64,000 nucleotides of DNA, taken from NCBI RefSeq assembly GCF_016785085.1, contig NZ_JAENHO010000018.1, positions 142,329-206,328 on the forward strand, in the 5' to 3' direction. Below the pieces are notes generated by a model. It did not search any database and was not told the DNA's origin. It worked only from the letters and a program-made list of their open reading frames with translations. Source of the DNA: Paractinoplanes lichenicola (GTDB lineage: Bacteria > Actinomycetota > Actinomycetes > Mycobacteriales > Micromonosporaceae). Positions 25,736 through 34,608 of this stretch are shown here, one piece after another. Within the stretch, counting starts at the first letter, position 1. Each line of letters opens with the position of its first letter. The translations under genes and the position numbers were made by a program.

Positions 25736-26587
25736 GTGAGCCGCCGTTACGAGGTAGGCCCTGAGCAGAGCTCTCGTCTCCCGCCGTCGGCTTCTGTCGC
25801 TGCTGGCGTTGATCTTCGGGGGGTGGGGGAGCGGCATTGGCGGCTGCTCGGGTTGCTGGCGGAGCACGGTGTGCTCGACACCTGGCAGGTCGCTGAGTTG
25901 ATGTTCAGGAGTCGGCCGTCGGCGGTGCGGCACCTGCGGGTTCGCATACAGGCAGGTCTGGTGTGGCGGTTCGTCCATGACAACGACTCGACGCATATGG
26001 CGCACTATGAGGTCAGCGCAACTGGTGTGCGGCTGCTGGCGGGACGGTTGCATAGTGCGGGGTTGGCGGTGCCGGTGGCGTTGGGTCGTGAGCATCGCGA
26101 TCAGTTCGAGGTTAACGAGTTTCTAGTTGGCCTGACCCGGGCTGCTCGGGCGTCGGCGGGTTCGGCGTGGCTGTACGGGTGGCGGCGGGGTGAGGACGTC
26201 ACGGTGTGGCTCTTCCGGTTGGGTATCAGTGGGGTCCAGCCGGGTGCGGCGGGTGTATGGCTGCAGGACGGGCGGGCGTTGCGGTTCCTGCTGCATGTCG
26301 ACGAAGACCACGTCCGCGCCGGCGCAGAGACCTCAGCGCCGCGGCCGGTTGACGCATTGAGCGGCTACCGTGCGGCGTCGGGGGTTCCGGCGGGTTGCGT
26401 GTTGCTGTTGTGCCCCACCGACCTGCGGGAGCAGCAGGCGCACGAGGACCTAGCCGCTGATTCGCTGCCTGTCCCGGTCGCCACCACCTCGATAGACCGG
26501 TGGGCGAAGGCGCCGGACCCGTCAGGACCGATCTGGACCGTCACCGGTCAATCCCGGCGGCGGCTGATCGACGTCGCTTCCTCCTGA
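25736..26587 (+). CDS. Replication-relaxation family protein 1
   Basis: 283 residues from the GTG at 25736, chosen for the GGAGG six bases upstream; a TTG far upstream is less likely. A winged-helix segment (HWRLLGLLAEHGVLDTWQVAELMF, then RHLRVRIQAGLVWRF) opens the protein, followed by YEVSATGVRLLAGRL and an alpha/beta domain. The family accompanies replication genes on actinomycete plasmids and integrative elements. Several features are weaker than in the second copy, for example a shorter central loop. Confidence 0.72.
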   Translation: MSRRYEVGPEQSSRLPPSASVAAGVDLRGVGERHWRLLGLLAEHGVLDTWQVAELMFRSRPSAVRHLRVRIQAGLVWRFVHDNDSTHMAHYEVSATGVRLLAGRLHSAGLAVPVALGREHRDQFEVNEFLVGLTRAARASAGSAWLYGWRRGEDVTVWLFRLGISGVQPGAAGVWLQDGRALRFLLHVDEDHVRAGAETSAPRPVDALSGYRAASGVPAGCVLLLCPTDLREQQAHEDLAADSLPVPVATTSIDRWAKAPDPSGPIWTVTGQSRRRLIDVASS

Positions 26588-26872
26588 CCGATGGCGTACC
26601 GGTTCCAGCCGGTTCGTAGTGGCACCGTGAGTGACAGGACTGACCGATCACGAGGCAGTTCGGTGCGGCAGCCCGCTCGGCTGTCGGTCCGGCGGTCGGT
26701 GCGGGTGTCCGGCTTGATCCGGACCCCTAAACCGACCCCCGCCTCCACCCAACACCGCAGCTCACGCCTGCTCTGAGGAGTGCTGCTGATGTCGCTACAG
26801 ACCCTCTCTATGGGGGTCTCCCGATGGGGAAAGGAACCACACCTATCTACTGCTCTCGAAAGGACCCTGCGT

Positions 26873-27739
26873 ATGGAGGAAGACCTCCTCGCGATTCAAG
26901 CTCATCTCACCGATCGTGACCATGTCCTGCTCGGCTGGCTGGCCGAGCACGGCGTGCTCACCTCGTTCCAGATCGCCCACGCGTTGTATCCCTCGCTGGA
27001 CTTCGCTCAACGGCGACTACGAGCGCTGTGTCAGACCAAGAAGGTGCTGGGCCGGTTCCGGCCGTTCCGGGCCGAGGGCGGCACCTTCCCGTACCACTAC
27101 GTGCTCAGCCAGAAAGGCACCGACGTCGTCGCGGCTCAGCGCGGCGACCCGGTACCGCGCCGAGACCAGGCCCGGCAACGGCGCTGGCACCTGACCAGCC
27201 GGGCGAACCTGCCCCACCTGCTGGGCGTGAACGGGTTCTTCACCGATCTCGCCGGCTACGCCCGTACCCACCCCGAAGCTGCGTTGGAACGGTGGTGGCC
27301 GGCGGCCCGCTTCACCACGATGGGCGGCTTCGCCGAGCCCGGCGACCCACCCACCCTGCTGATCCGCATCCCGAAGGTACGCCCCGACGGGCACGGCATC
27401 TTCACCGAGCGCGAACGACGAGTCCCGTTCTACCTAGAGCACGACACCGGCACCGAACCCCTGCCGGTCCTGGTCGACAAACTCGACGCCTACGAAGACC
27501 TCGCCGTGGCGACCGGGCGGGTGTACCCGGTCCTGTTCTGGCTGCACTCGAGCCTGCGTGAACGGCATCTGCATCAACGGCTGACCGACGCACGCATCCG
27601 CCATCCCGTCGCTACCGCTGCCCGCGACCGGGCAGCCAGGATGAACCCGGCCGAAGCGATCTGGTGGCTGCACGGCCGCCCTGGACCACTGCAACGACTC
27701 ACCCAGCTGCCCGCGTCCGCGCCCGCGGCCGCGGATTAA
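26873..27739 (+). CDS. Replication-relaxation family protein 2
   Basis: 288 residues from the ATG at 26873 (GAAAGGA eight bases upstream). The winged helix LLGWLAEHGVLTSFQIAHALYP then RRLRALCQTKKVLGRFRPF matches the first copy in layout. The C-terminal restriction-fold-like domain has FYLEHDTGTEPLPVLVDKL, a conserved acidic segment of this family. It lies 285 bp after the first copy, and its stop overlaps the next small gene (TAATG). The tandem pair probably arose by old duplication or co-option. Confidence 0.82.
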   Translation: MEEDLLAIQAHLTDRDHVLLGWLAEHGVLTSFQIAHALYPSLDFAQRRLRALCQTKKVLGRFRPFRAEGGTFPYHYVLSQKGTDVVAAQRGDPVPRRDQARQRRWHLTSRANLPHLLGVNGFFTDLAGYARTHPEAALERWWPAARFTTMGGFAEPGDPPTLLIRIPKVRPDGHGIFTERERRVPFYLEHDTGTEPLPVLVDKLDAYEDLAVATGRVYPVLFWLHSSLRERHLHQRLTDARIRHPVATAARDRAARMNPAEAIWWLHGRPGPLQRLTQLPASAPAAAD

Positions 27740-27897
27740 TGAGCGACCCGTACAACGCGACGTGGCGGCAGAAGGGCGACGGGCCCAACCCGTCCATCCA
27801 ATCGGAAAGGCGGCCACCCAACAGGCAGCCAACCACCGGATCCGACAGAGCCCAACACCGCCTGACAGAGCCCACTGACAGAACGCGAACCACCTGA
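27739..27897 (+). CDS. Small polar protein coupled to replication-relaxation gene
   Basis: 52 residues beginning MSDPYNATWRQKGDGPNPSI; its ATG shares bases with the upstream stop (TAATG). Rich in Thr, Pro, Arg and Gln, with no hydrophobic segment. Translational coupling is the main argument that it is real. Confidence 0.45.
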   Translation: MSDPYNATWRQKGDGPNPSIQSERRPPNRQPTTGSDRAQHRLTEPTDRTRTT

Positions 27898-27910
27898 CAC
27901 AAACGATGCT

Positions 27911-27931
27911 CGGACGGAGATCCTCCGTCCG
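27911..27931. terminator. Hairpin after replication-relaxation operon
   Basis: Perfect 9-bp stem CGGACGGAG / CTCCGTCCG with three-base loop ATC, 14 bp after the small gene's stop. There is no T-run; probably a transcript end or processing site. Confidence 0.6.
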
Positions 27932-28179
27932 GGTACGGCAACCCGATGATCACCTCGACCCGGTCTCAAACCGGGCGAACCCGCGAAGGAGCAACAGATG
28001 TCCATCATCCTGCGCCGTCGGCCCGCACCTGTTCGGCGAGGAGGGCGATGGCGCCACGCCGTCCCGAGAAGCGACTGACCCCGCAACCACCGACACCCGG
28101 CACCACCGGCGGCAACCACCGAGCCGGAAACCCGCACGCCGACACGCCAGGCCATTCCCATGCGCGAGGCACCCTGCCG

Positions 28180-28323
28180 ATGGCTAGACATTTGACCGAC
28201 CCGGCGATCGAGGAGGAGATCCAGGCACTCGCAGCTGAAGCAGCACTTCCCACCCCAGATCAAGCCGCCCGCCTTGCCCGGCTCCTCCGGCTGCACCACC
28301 GTCAGCATCGAAACGCAGCCTGA
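28180..28323 (+). CDS. Small helical protein
   Basis: 47 residues, MARHLTDPAIEEEIQALAAE then ending LARLLRLHHRQHRNAA, with an amphipathic helical pattern and an even charge distribution unlike the surrounding random frames. The start codon lacks a strong ribosome site. Small basic/acidic helical proteins of this kind are common on actinomycete elements; function unknown. Confidence 0.45.
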   Translation: MARHLTDPAIEEEIQALAAEAALPTPDQAARLARLLRLHHRQHRNAA

Positions 28324-28625
28324 CCGGATCTTGCCCGCGGGGTGACGCGCATGCGCATAGCACGTCGCCCCGTGGAACCGGGGTATCGGCCGGCGAACGA
28401 CGGTGGGCGAGCCGGTGTGCGCGTCTAGATCTAGCTTCACCTCCCCACCAAGGGGACGGCAAAGCTGGTCTTCGCGATGGCCGCGGGCAGCGAGCCCGGA
28501 ACAGAGCCTCGCCCCAACCTCTCGCGACGACGGTCATTGCCTGGCCGGCGGCTCGGCGACGGGAATTACTCACCAATGCCGGAGCACCCTGGCTGGATGG
28601 AGGGCGCGAGTGGCTAGGCTCAAGC
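28324..28625. other. 302-bp intergenic stretch
   Basis: No convincing gene. Base composition changes near 28620 from GC-rich to clearly A+T-richer, marking the border of the separately acquired gene that follows. Confidence 0.5.
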
Positions 28626-30296
28626 ATGCTCCCACACTATGCAAAATATGGCTTATGGATGGCTTTGGGAATTGTGATTGGTTTAATCATGAGCCGAGCG
28701 GTCTCCTTGGATATGGTCAAATCAAAACTTGCTCTCAAAAACCTAGATAGCCTGCAAATCTGGCAGAAGATAGCTGTGACGCGTCGAATTCCGAAGGCAG
28801 CCAGAAGGTTTGCGCAAGATCGTGCCGCGTTGCTCTGGGTCTCTCGGATGCAGCAGCGAGAGATCGGCGCTCCGAGAAACGAGAAAATGGTTCTGCCGCC
28901 GGGTGAGAGCGTCGAGGTCCCGCTAATGTGGGTGACCGAGCTATATACGCCAACCTCCTTTGAGAACCTTCGGGCTGGGCTGTACCGACTCTTGCGTGCG
29001 GCGGACATTCGAGACATCGATTCTAAATTGTCGTCAATCGAAGCTTGCCGACGAGGGGGCGGTTACTGGTCGAACCTTGTCTGGCTTCAATCTCGTACCT
29101 CAACGAGGTTCAATCCCCAAGCTGTCAGAATGGATCTTCCAGATGGAATCGAAAGTATTCGTTTGGAAATCGCATCAGTCACCTCCTCAACTACCGCATT
29201 GGTGGGAAGCTTCACCTTTAACGATGACCGTAGCCGGGAGTTGAATGCAATAGTGAGTCGGCCGCCCGCCGGGGCTGTTGAGAGGAAGTCGGGACGCCAA
29301 GCATCATATATCTATGCCGATTCGGCACGGGTGAAGGAGGTCCAAGATTGGTTCCTGCAACTTCAGAATTTGGCAACAAAGTTCATTTCGAGCCGGATGC
29401 CCGGATCTTTGTCAAGACTATCCCGTTCGCCTCTTCCGGCGGTGACGATTATGGTGGCAAAGGACCTAGAGCCATGGCAGGAGCGCCCAGCTGGGCCATC
29501 GACCTATCTGGAAATCCTTGGCCTGACGAGTCTTGATGGATATTGGGAGAATAGTAAATTCCCCGGCCTCAGGCTCAATGATGCAAGGTCCACTTTTCAC
29601 TTTGGTAAGCCTTTCGGGCGGCACCTAATGCTTGCTGTGAGACGAGAAGCATTAGTCGCGATGACTACGAATCGCCATAGCTCTCATCTGGAAGACGCTG
29701 ACTCTAGGGCTCGTGAATCACTTCACACTTTGGATGCCTATCTGATCGCGGGAACTTGCATACGATGGGCCGTGATCGAATGGTTAAGTTCTCTGGAGGC
29801 TGACCTGGCAGAGTTGCGAGACTTGATTGACAAGAATGCGAAGAACCGTTCAGGAAGGTGGCTCGAAGAACTAAGAGTGAGGCATATCAGAACTTCGCTG
29901 GATGGTCGCATCGTTGTGAAGGAATTAATTGATCGTGCCAACCTTAGGCGCATGAAATTCCCGATGGATACAGATTTCGTCAAAGTCCGGCCAGGCCATG
30001 AGGACGAAGGCTCGAATCTTTCTGACGCAATGATGACTCAAATCGAAGCTCGTGGAAAGCGAGTGGTGGAGTTCGAAGCCGACTTAGGTGAACTGCTTTC
30101 GACGAATGCAGATTTGGCGATGGCGGATCAGAATCTTAGGCTCGCGCGCAAGGTGAGTTTGCTAACAGTGGCGTCAGTCGTAGTCGCGGTGCTTTCCCTT
30201 CTGGTTGCGGTTGGCGCAATTATTGTGACCGTGAGACCGGATTTCATAGGGTCCGGCTCAACGCTTTCGCCAGGAAACGGGAGTGGTACGAAATGA
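28626..30296 (+). CDS. Two-TM protein of unknown function, A+T-rich
   Basis: 556 residues. A hydrophobic helix near the N-terminus (residues ~10-26, WMALGIVIGLIMS) and another near the C-terminus (~512-536, VSLLTVASVVVAVLSLLVAV) bracket a large soluble region with long helices (ADLAELRDLIDKNAKN; QIEARGKRVVEFEADLGELL). The C-terminal helix-then-TM layout recalls CorA-like proteins, but the GMN motif is absent. Third-position base use is much less GC-biased than in neighbours. No family is recognised. The setting among defence-like genes makes an effector role possible but untested. Confidence 0.72.
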   Translation: MLPHYAKYGLWMALGIVIGLIMSRAVSLDMVKSKLALKNLDSLQIWQKIAVTRRIPKAARRFAQDRAALLWVSRMQQREIGAPRNEKMVLPPGESVEVPLMWVTELYTPTSFENLRAGLYRLLRAADIRDIDSKLSSIEACRRGGGYWSNLVWLQSRTSTRFNPQAVRMDLPDGIESIRLEIASVTSSTTALVGSFTFNDDRSRELNAIVSRPPAGAVERKSGRQASYIYADSARVKEVQDWFLQLQNLATKFISSRMPGSLSRLSRSPLPAVTIMVAKDLEPWQERPAGPSTYLEILGLTSLDGYWENSKFPGLRLNDARSTFHFGKPFGRHLMLAVRREALVAMTTNRHSSHLEDADSRARESLHTLDAYLIAGTCIRWAVIEWLSSLEADLAELRDLIDKNAKNRSGRWLEELRVRHIRTSLDGRIVVKELIDRANLRRMKFPMDTDFVKVRPGHEDEGSNLSDAMMTQIEARGKRVVEFEADLGELLSTNADLAMADQNLRLARKVSLLTVASVVVAVLSLLVAVGAIIVTVRPDFIGSGSTLSPGNGSGTK

Positions 30297-30370
30297 GATT
30301 CTGATCGACGGATGGCAAACGACACCGGAACTCGTGAAGCAGCGATCGTGCCCGTAGATTGGTGCTAAAT

Positions 30371-30784
30371 CTAGTACCTGCCGAACGCGCCATTCGAGCG
30401 CCCATAGATGTGAATGAAAACTGCTTTCGCCTTTAACGCGCGGAACTTCGGGGCCGCCAGCCACCGGGGAGCGGATACTTCGGCGGCGGCGCCGGCCAGG
30501 AACTGCCAAAGCTCATTGCGGCCGAGTACCAGATCCCACACAGTGATCTGGGCGGCACGGGAGATGTCTTCGAGGGCATGCTGCGAACAGCCCAGGTACA
30601 GAGAGCCTTTTTCAACGTGGCGAGGGCCTCGCTTGCCCGCACTGGGCAACGGCTTGGCACCCTCAGGACCGATGGCAGTTTGAAAATTGCTCAACTCATT
30701 GATCAACGAGTAAGGGCGAGGTCCCGCGTTGCCCTCCGTCGTTACATCGTTGGCATGCGGGCGATGACGTCGAACGTGTGTCAA
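30371..30784 (-). CDS. Hypothetical protein, possibly a remnant
   Basis: Up to 137 residues from a TTG; the true start is unclear. The middle and end (SLYLGCSQHALEDISRAAQI; VWDLVLGRNELWQFLAGA) look like real protein, while the first 30 residues overlap the decayed methyltransferase's last codons in another frame. No family known. Confidence 0.35.
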   Translation of the reverse strand: MTHVRRHRPHANDVTTEGNAGPRPYSLINELSNFQTAIGPEGAKPLPSAGKRGPRHVEKGSLYLGCSQHALEDISRAAQITVWDLVLGRNELWQFLAGAAAEVSAPRWLAAPKFRALKAKAVFIHIYGRSNGAFGRY

Positions 30785-31345
30785 TGCTTGGTGCCGCGGT
30801 AGGCAGGGCCGTCCTCCTCGACCTCGGTGAACCGTAGAACGTCGAGTCCGTCGGACAGTGTGCGGGCGGCGGATACGTCGAGGAAGACCTCGTCGGTACT
30901 ACCGGCCCAAGAGTCACGTTCGCCGAAGAGGTTAACTCCTAGCCAAGGCACCCGGTCGCAGCCGAGTACGGATCAGCCGCTACACGGGATAAAGATGGTC
31001 GGCGCCGACGTACGGCAGTGAATAGGCGGCGTAGATCAGATCCGCCGGCGGCAGGTCGCTGAGGGCACGCAGGTCGGTGACCTGGACCGTCAGCCATGCT
31101 GGATCTGACTCGTCAGTCGCGGCCAGGACTCGCTCGCGCGTGCCAGGCACACCGTCGGCGGCGTAAACCCGCCAGCCGGCACGCAGTAAGGCCCGGGTCT
31201 CGATTCCGGCGCCACAACCCAGATCGATGGCATCACGGCCGACCCCGTCGCCGGCCATCGCGATCAGCTCAGCGCACAACGGCCGGACCTCACGCTCCCG
31301 CTGACTGTCATTGTATTTCGCCCAGTGTTCCCCGCCGCGCACCGC
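30742..31345 (-). pseudogene. Decayed class I SAM-dependent methyltransferase
   Basis: Starts GGEHWAKYNDSQREREVRPL, has the SAM motif AIDLGCGAGIETRALL, then ADLIYAAYSLPYV. Three lesions follow: a TAG where a Trp is expected (YPV-stop-RLIRTRLRPG), a one-base insertion before the LGVNLFGERDSWAG segment, and a TGA where Trp is expected in KH-stop-HTFDVIAR. Repairing all three restores a complete TehB-like C-terminus ending ARMPTM. The gene is therefore intact in outline but cannot give a functional protein. Confidence 0.82.
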
Positions 31346-32254
31346 TATCAGCCCATCCTTCGCTTGGTAAGCCGGTCTATCTTGCCCGGCACAGCGAGGT
31401 CGACTTTGAAGAGGGCGGTGTAAGCGCGAGCCCTCCGAGCGTCCACACAAACCCGAGTAGCCGCACTTAGGTTCTGAGTGACGGGGATAGCCCACCGCGT
31501 CGAGTACCACTTCAACCGCAGGTACGGTGAGAGCCGACGAGACGTCTTCCTGCTCCGGACCGGGACCGGCCTGGCAAAAATCTCGGCTGCGAGGGCGGTG
31601 CCGACGGTCGCGAGATGACCCACTACTTCGACGACTAGTCCGACGCCCGCAGGATGCTGAAACGAATGCTCGACGCCGTCCCGCCACAGCTGTCGAACTG
31701 GGCGAAGATGTCACCGACGCGTCCAGGGAGCCGCTGAGCCTTCGCCGCGTAGAGACTTGCACGGCAACGCCGGCCCCATACCTCGGCGAGAACTCGGCAT
31801 GTCACAGGTCTCCGCTAGCCTTCGTAGCGTCATGGATGAGATCGAATCAAGGCGCTCTGTCGTCTTCCACAGCACCGGTTCGGGCAAGACAGCCGCTTTC
31901 GCCAGGGCCCTGCGGGAGCAGATGCGAGGGCTTCACTCGCGCGGAAGGCGGAACAGCAGCTCGACGAGCTGCTTGACGTGGCCGCCGCCACGAGCCGCCT
32001 AGCTTTTTGCGCCGTCTAGATCGCGCATGTGTGCCCCAGTGCCAAGAATCTGTGCCGGTCCCGTCACCCGATGGGCCTCCGATCGTTGCTTGATCGACCT
32101 GTGCCCTTGGTCCAACGGCACCGGAACTCAGCCCTGACGGGTCGGAGCGGACGGTCGGCGGATCTAGCTTGAGCGCGGTCGGCTCCAGGTTCAGTCGCCC
32201 GCCGGACGGCGAACCTCGGTAGGATGACTACTTCGGCGGAAGGAGCCGTACCAG
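31346..32254. other. Remnant region without an intact gene
   Basis: Contains scraps rather than genes: plus-strand protein-like pieces around 31480-31740 in shifting frames (RVEYHFNRRYGESRRDVFLL; then GREMTHYFDD before a TAG) and a possible P-loop fragment at 31799. From 32003 to 32220 nothing is seen. The HipA-like gene's ribosome site (GGAAGGAG) begins near 32238. Confidence 0.5.
31799..32002 (+). pseudogene. Possible P-loop ATPase fragment
   Basis: 67 codons, MSQVSASLRSVMDEIESRRS followed by VVFHSTGSGKTAAFARALRE, which carries a Walker-A-like GSGKT. After residue 45 the sequence loses protein character. It looks like the 5' end of a truncated helicase or ATPase gene. Confidence 0.3.
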
Positions 32255-32986
32255 ATGGAGCCGGGCTACTACGGAGTTGTGTCCGTGGACTCCGCCATAG
32301 GCATCGGCGTGACGGCGTCCAGCTGGTGCACGCTGGCGGGAGTCGTTAAGCAGGACACATCGGTTCCGTATACCGTTGCCAATGAGTACATCTGCGGATC
32401 TTTAGGGCAAGCCGTCGGGTTGCCCGTTCCTCCCGGCACTATCGCAAAGCTCAACGACGACAGCTACGCGTACGTTGCTCTCAAGTTTGGGATCAAAGGC
32501 GACTCCTTGCCTCCCGTTGACGCGGCGGCTATGGTCTTAGCCAAGCCGACTACTGCGGCTGGCATCGCAGTATTTGACTGCTGGATTCTAAATTCCGACC
32601 GGCACAATGGAAATCTGGCGTTTTCTCCGGCAAGTGGAACCGTCAGCATGTTCGATCATGGTCATTCTCTCCTTGGCCCCAACGCTGGCAACGGTATCGC
32701 CCACTTGGATGGTCTGCGGGATCAGCCGTATTGGTACGGTTGCCTGCCTCCGGAACTTCAATATTCGACCCATCTGCATCGTTGGGCCGAACGGATCTCG
32801 TCCGTCCACGACGACCTTTTAGCCGAGATTCCGCAGCGAGCGGCTGACCTTAGGCTTTGCTCGCCGCCGGAGGCGGCAAAGATCTCCGAGGTTTTGACTT
32901 TCCGCAAGAAGCGCCTCGCGGACTATCTTGACCAAAGCAAGGCGTCTTTTCCCAAAGTCAATGATTGGGGAGGGGGAGTCCTGTGA
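32255..32986 (+). CDS. HipA-like kinase (HipA_2 type)
   Basis: 243 residues. Kinase-like features: catalytic loop CWILNSDRHNGNLAF near residue 115 (the N-x-DRHxxN pattern of HipA) and the metal-binding VSMFDHGHSLL. The N-terminal half includes VANEYICGSLGQAVGLPVPP. It is shorter than classical HipA (~440) and lacks the N-terminal HipB-binding part, matching the compact HipA_2 group usually paired with DUF3037. It likely phosphorylates a protein target. GGAAGGA precedes the ATG at good distance; the stop overlaps the next gene as GTGA. Confidence 0.82.
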   Translation: MEPGYYGVVSVDSAIGIGVTASSWCTLAGVVKQDTSVPYTVANEYICGSLGQAVGLPVPPGTIAKLNDDSYAYVALKFGIKGDSLPPVDAAAMVLAKPTTAAGIAVFDCWILNSDRHNGNLAFSPASGTVSMFDHGHSLLGPNAGNGIAHLDGLRDQPYWYGCLPPELQYSTHLHRWAERISSVHDDLLAEIPQRAADLRLCSPPEAAKISEVLTFRKKRLADYLDQSKASFPKVNDWGGGVL

Positions 32987-33768
32987 CAATCGAATGGATG
33001 CTTGCAAAATACATCCCGGACGTTCAGCGTAACGAACCGGTGAACGTAGGTGTCGTCCTTCGATACAACGACGAGACACTGTGCAAGTTCGTCGGGGAAA
33101 ATGCGGCCGGCAATATCGACGGACGGAAGACCGGCACCAGGTTCGCTTCGCCAGAGGCCTACAAGCTTTGGGTGAAGCACTGGAGATCTGCGATCAGGAA
33201 TGCTCCAAGCTTCCAAAAGCTCAGCGAGAGTCGGCGAGGCGGTGACAATTATTACCTGGAGCCGGGTGGCCAATTTATGATTGGCAATCCGGAGGCGGGT
33301 CCGAACGCCCTGCTGGCCGAACTCTTCGAGCTCCTCGTTGACAAAGACGACGCCGCGGCGCCCGACGTCTTGCAGCTAAGTGAACGAGCAATCCGAACTC
33401 TTCCGATGGCCAAAGAAATTCAACGAGACTCGGACATTCTCGTTCATCATGCCGGTGGAGAGGACGAGTTGCGATTCCATTATCGCTACGACAACGGTCG
33501 ACCTCACCTGATGCAGAGGGTAAATCTGTCGCCCGATGCACGAACTTGGGACCGAGTACATTCTATGACTTGGTCATTCGAAAAGGTTGTTGCCGCTGAA
33601 GATCCTGAGCTAAAGGAGTCGCAGTGTATTGCTCTGGTGAAATATTCGTCGGAGGAGAGCGCTGGGCTGCATCGCCAACTAGGGCAGCTGTCTCGGCTAG
33701 CTCAAGTTGTAAATGTCGGCGACGTTAGCTCGGCCCAAGCCGAGCTTCTTGTGTTGCTTGAGCACTAA
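32983..33768 (+). CDS. DUF3037 protein, partner of HipA-like kinase
   Basis: 261 residues from a GTG overlapping the kinase stop. The N-terminus WMLAKYIPDVQRNEPVNVGVVL is the DUF3037 signature (R.E..NVGV.L). The rest is soluble with no known motif. The kinase/DUF3037 pair is a conserved gene couple in many bacteria and has been thought a toxin-antitoxin or regulatory module. Tight coupling supports a complex; which partner neutralises which cannot be told from sequence. Confidence 0.82.
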   Translation: MTIEWMLAKYIPDVQRNEPVNVGVVLRYNDETLCKFVGENAAGNIDGRKTGTRFASPEAYKLWVKHWRSAIRNAPSFQKLSESRRGGDNYYLEPGGQFMIGNPEAGPNALLAELFELLVDKDDAAAPDVLQLSERAIRTLPMAKEIQRDSDILVHHAGGEDELRFHYRYDNGRPHLMQRVNLSPDARTWDRVHSMTWSFEKVVAAEDPELKESQCIALVKYSSEESAGLHRQLGQLSRLAQVVNVGDVSSAQAELLVLLEH

Positions 33769-33796
33769 GCTAGAACCGGTCGAGTGCCGAACGGTG

Positions 33797-34608
33797 CAAT
33801 GAGCCATTTCCATCGTGACGGTGCAGGTCACGGAGGCCAGCGGTCCGATGTGGACGTGCGGCGAGGCTCCCGGTAAGAAAGCAGTCGACCAAAATCCGAT
33901 GTCCCCAACCGGGAGCCTCGCTGTGCTGTCTTACCCTGCCGCGATTCCGCTGCCCACCCGGACTCTGAACCACCTCGCCGGCCTCATCCCGCCGTCGGCG
34001 CGACCAGCGCCGATCGCGTTGGCGGCGCCTCGACCCAGGACGCCAAGCCCTGCTCGCCTGGCCCATCTGCGAAACGGTGACATCTACACCCGCCTGGCCT
34101 GGGGTTTCGAGATCAGCGTGGCCACCGCCTGGCGCTACGTGCGCGAGGCCGTCGACCTGCTCGCCTCGGCCGCCGATGATCTGGCCACCGCGATGGGCCG
34201 GATCCGCGCACTGGCGTACGCCATCCTCGACGGCACGCTGATCCCGATCGATCGAGTCGCCGATCAACGACCTGACCGCCGCCCGTAGCCACGGCATCGT
34301 CGGCGCGTTGAGCAGCGCAAACGTGATGACCTTCGCGGACAAGGCATACCAGGGAGCCGGCGGTACCGTCCGGACGCCGTTCAAACGCCACCGCTACCGG
34401 CCAAAACTGTCTCGCAGGCAGAAGGCCGTCAACCGCTCACACGCCCGCATCCGAGCCCGCGGCGAACGCGCCAACGCCACCCTCAAGACCTGGAAGATCC
34501 TGGCGAAACTGCGCTGCTGGCCCCGCCGGGCGACCGCGATCGTGCAGGCCATCCTCGCCCTGCATCACGTCGAGGCGGACCGCTACCGAGGATGAAAATA
34601 ACTCAGAG
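33797..34608 (+). mobile_element. IS5-family (IS112-like) element, internally deleted
   Basis: Imperfect terminal inverted repeats: CAATGAGCCATTTCCATC at 33797 and the complement of GATGAAAATAACTCAGAG at 34591-34608 (13 of 18 match). Just inside the left end is a 14-bp perfect palindromic pair GCGAGGCTCCCGGT (33861-33874) / ACCGGGAGCCTCGC (33908-33921) around the transposase start. The element has cut off the 3' end of the DUF6919 gene on the other strand. Confidence 0.82.
33923..34595 (+). pseudogene. IS5-family transposase with internal deletion
   Basis: Begins VLSYPAAIPLPTRTLNHLAG and runs in frame to DGTLIPIDRVADQ, the expected N-terminal half of IS112-type transposases, then jumps to NDLTAARSHGIVGALSSANV in another frame, continuing through MTFADKAYQGAGG to HHVEADRYRG at the proper end. 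The deleted middle, including part of the DDE region, and the frame change make it non-functional in itself. Confidence 0.85.
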
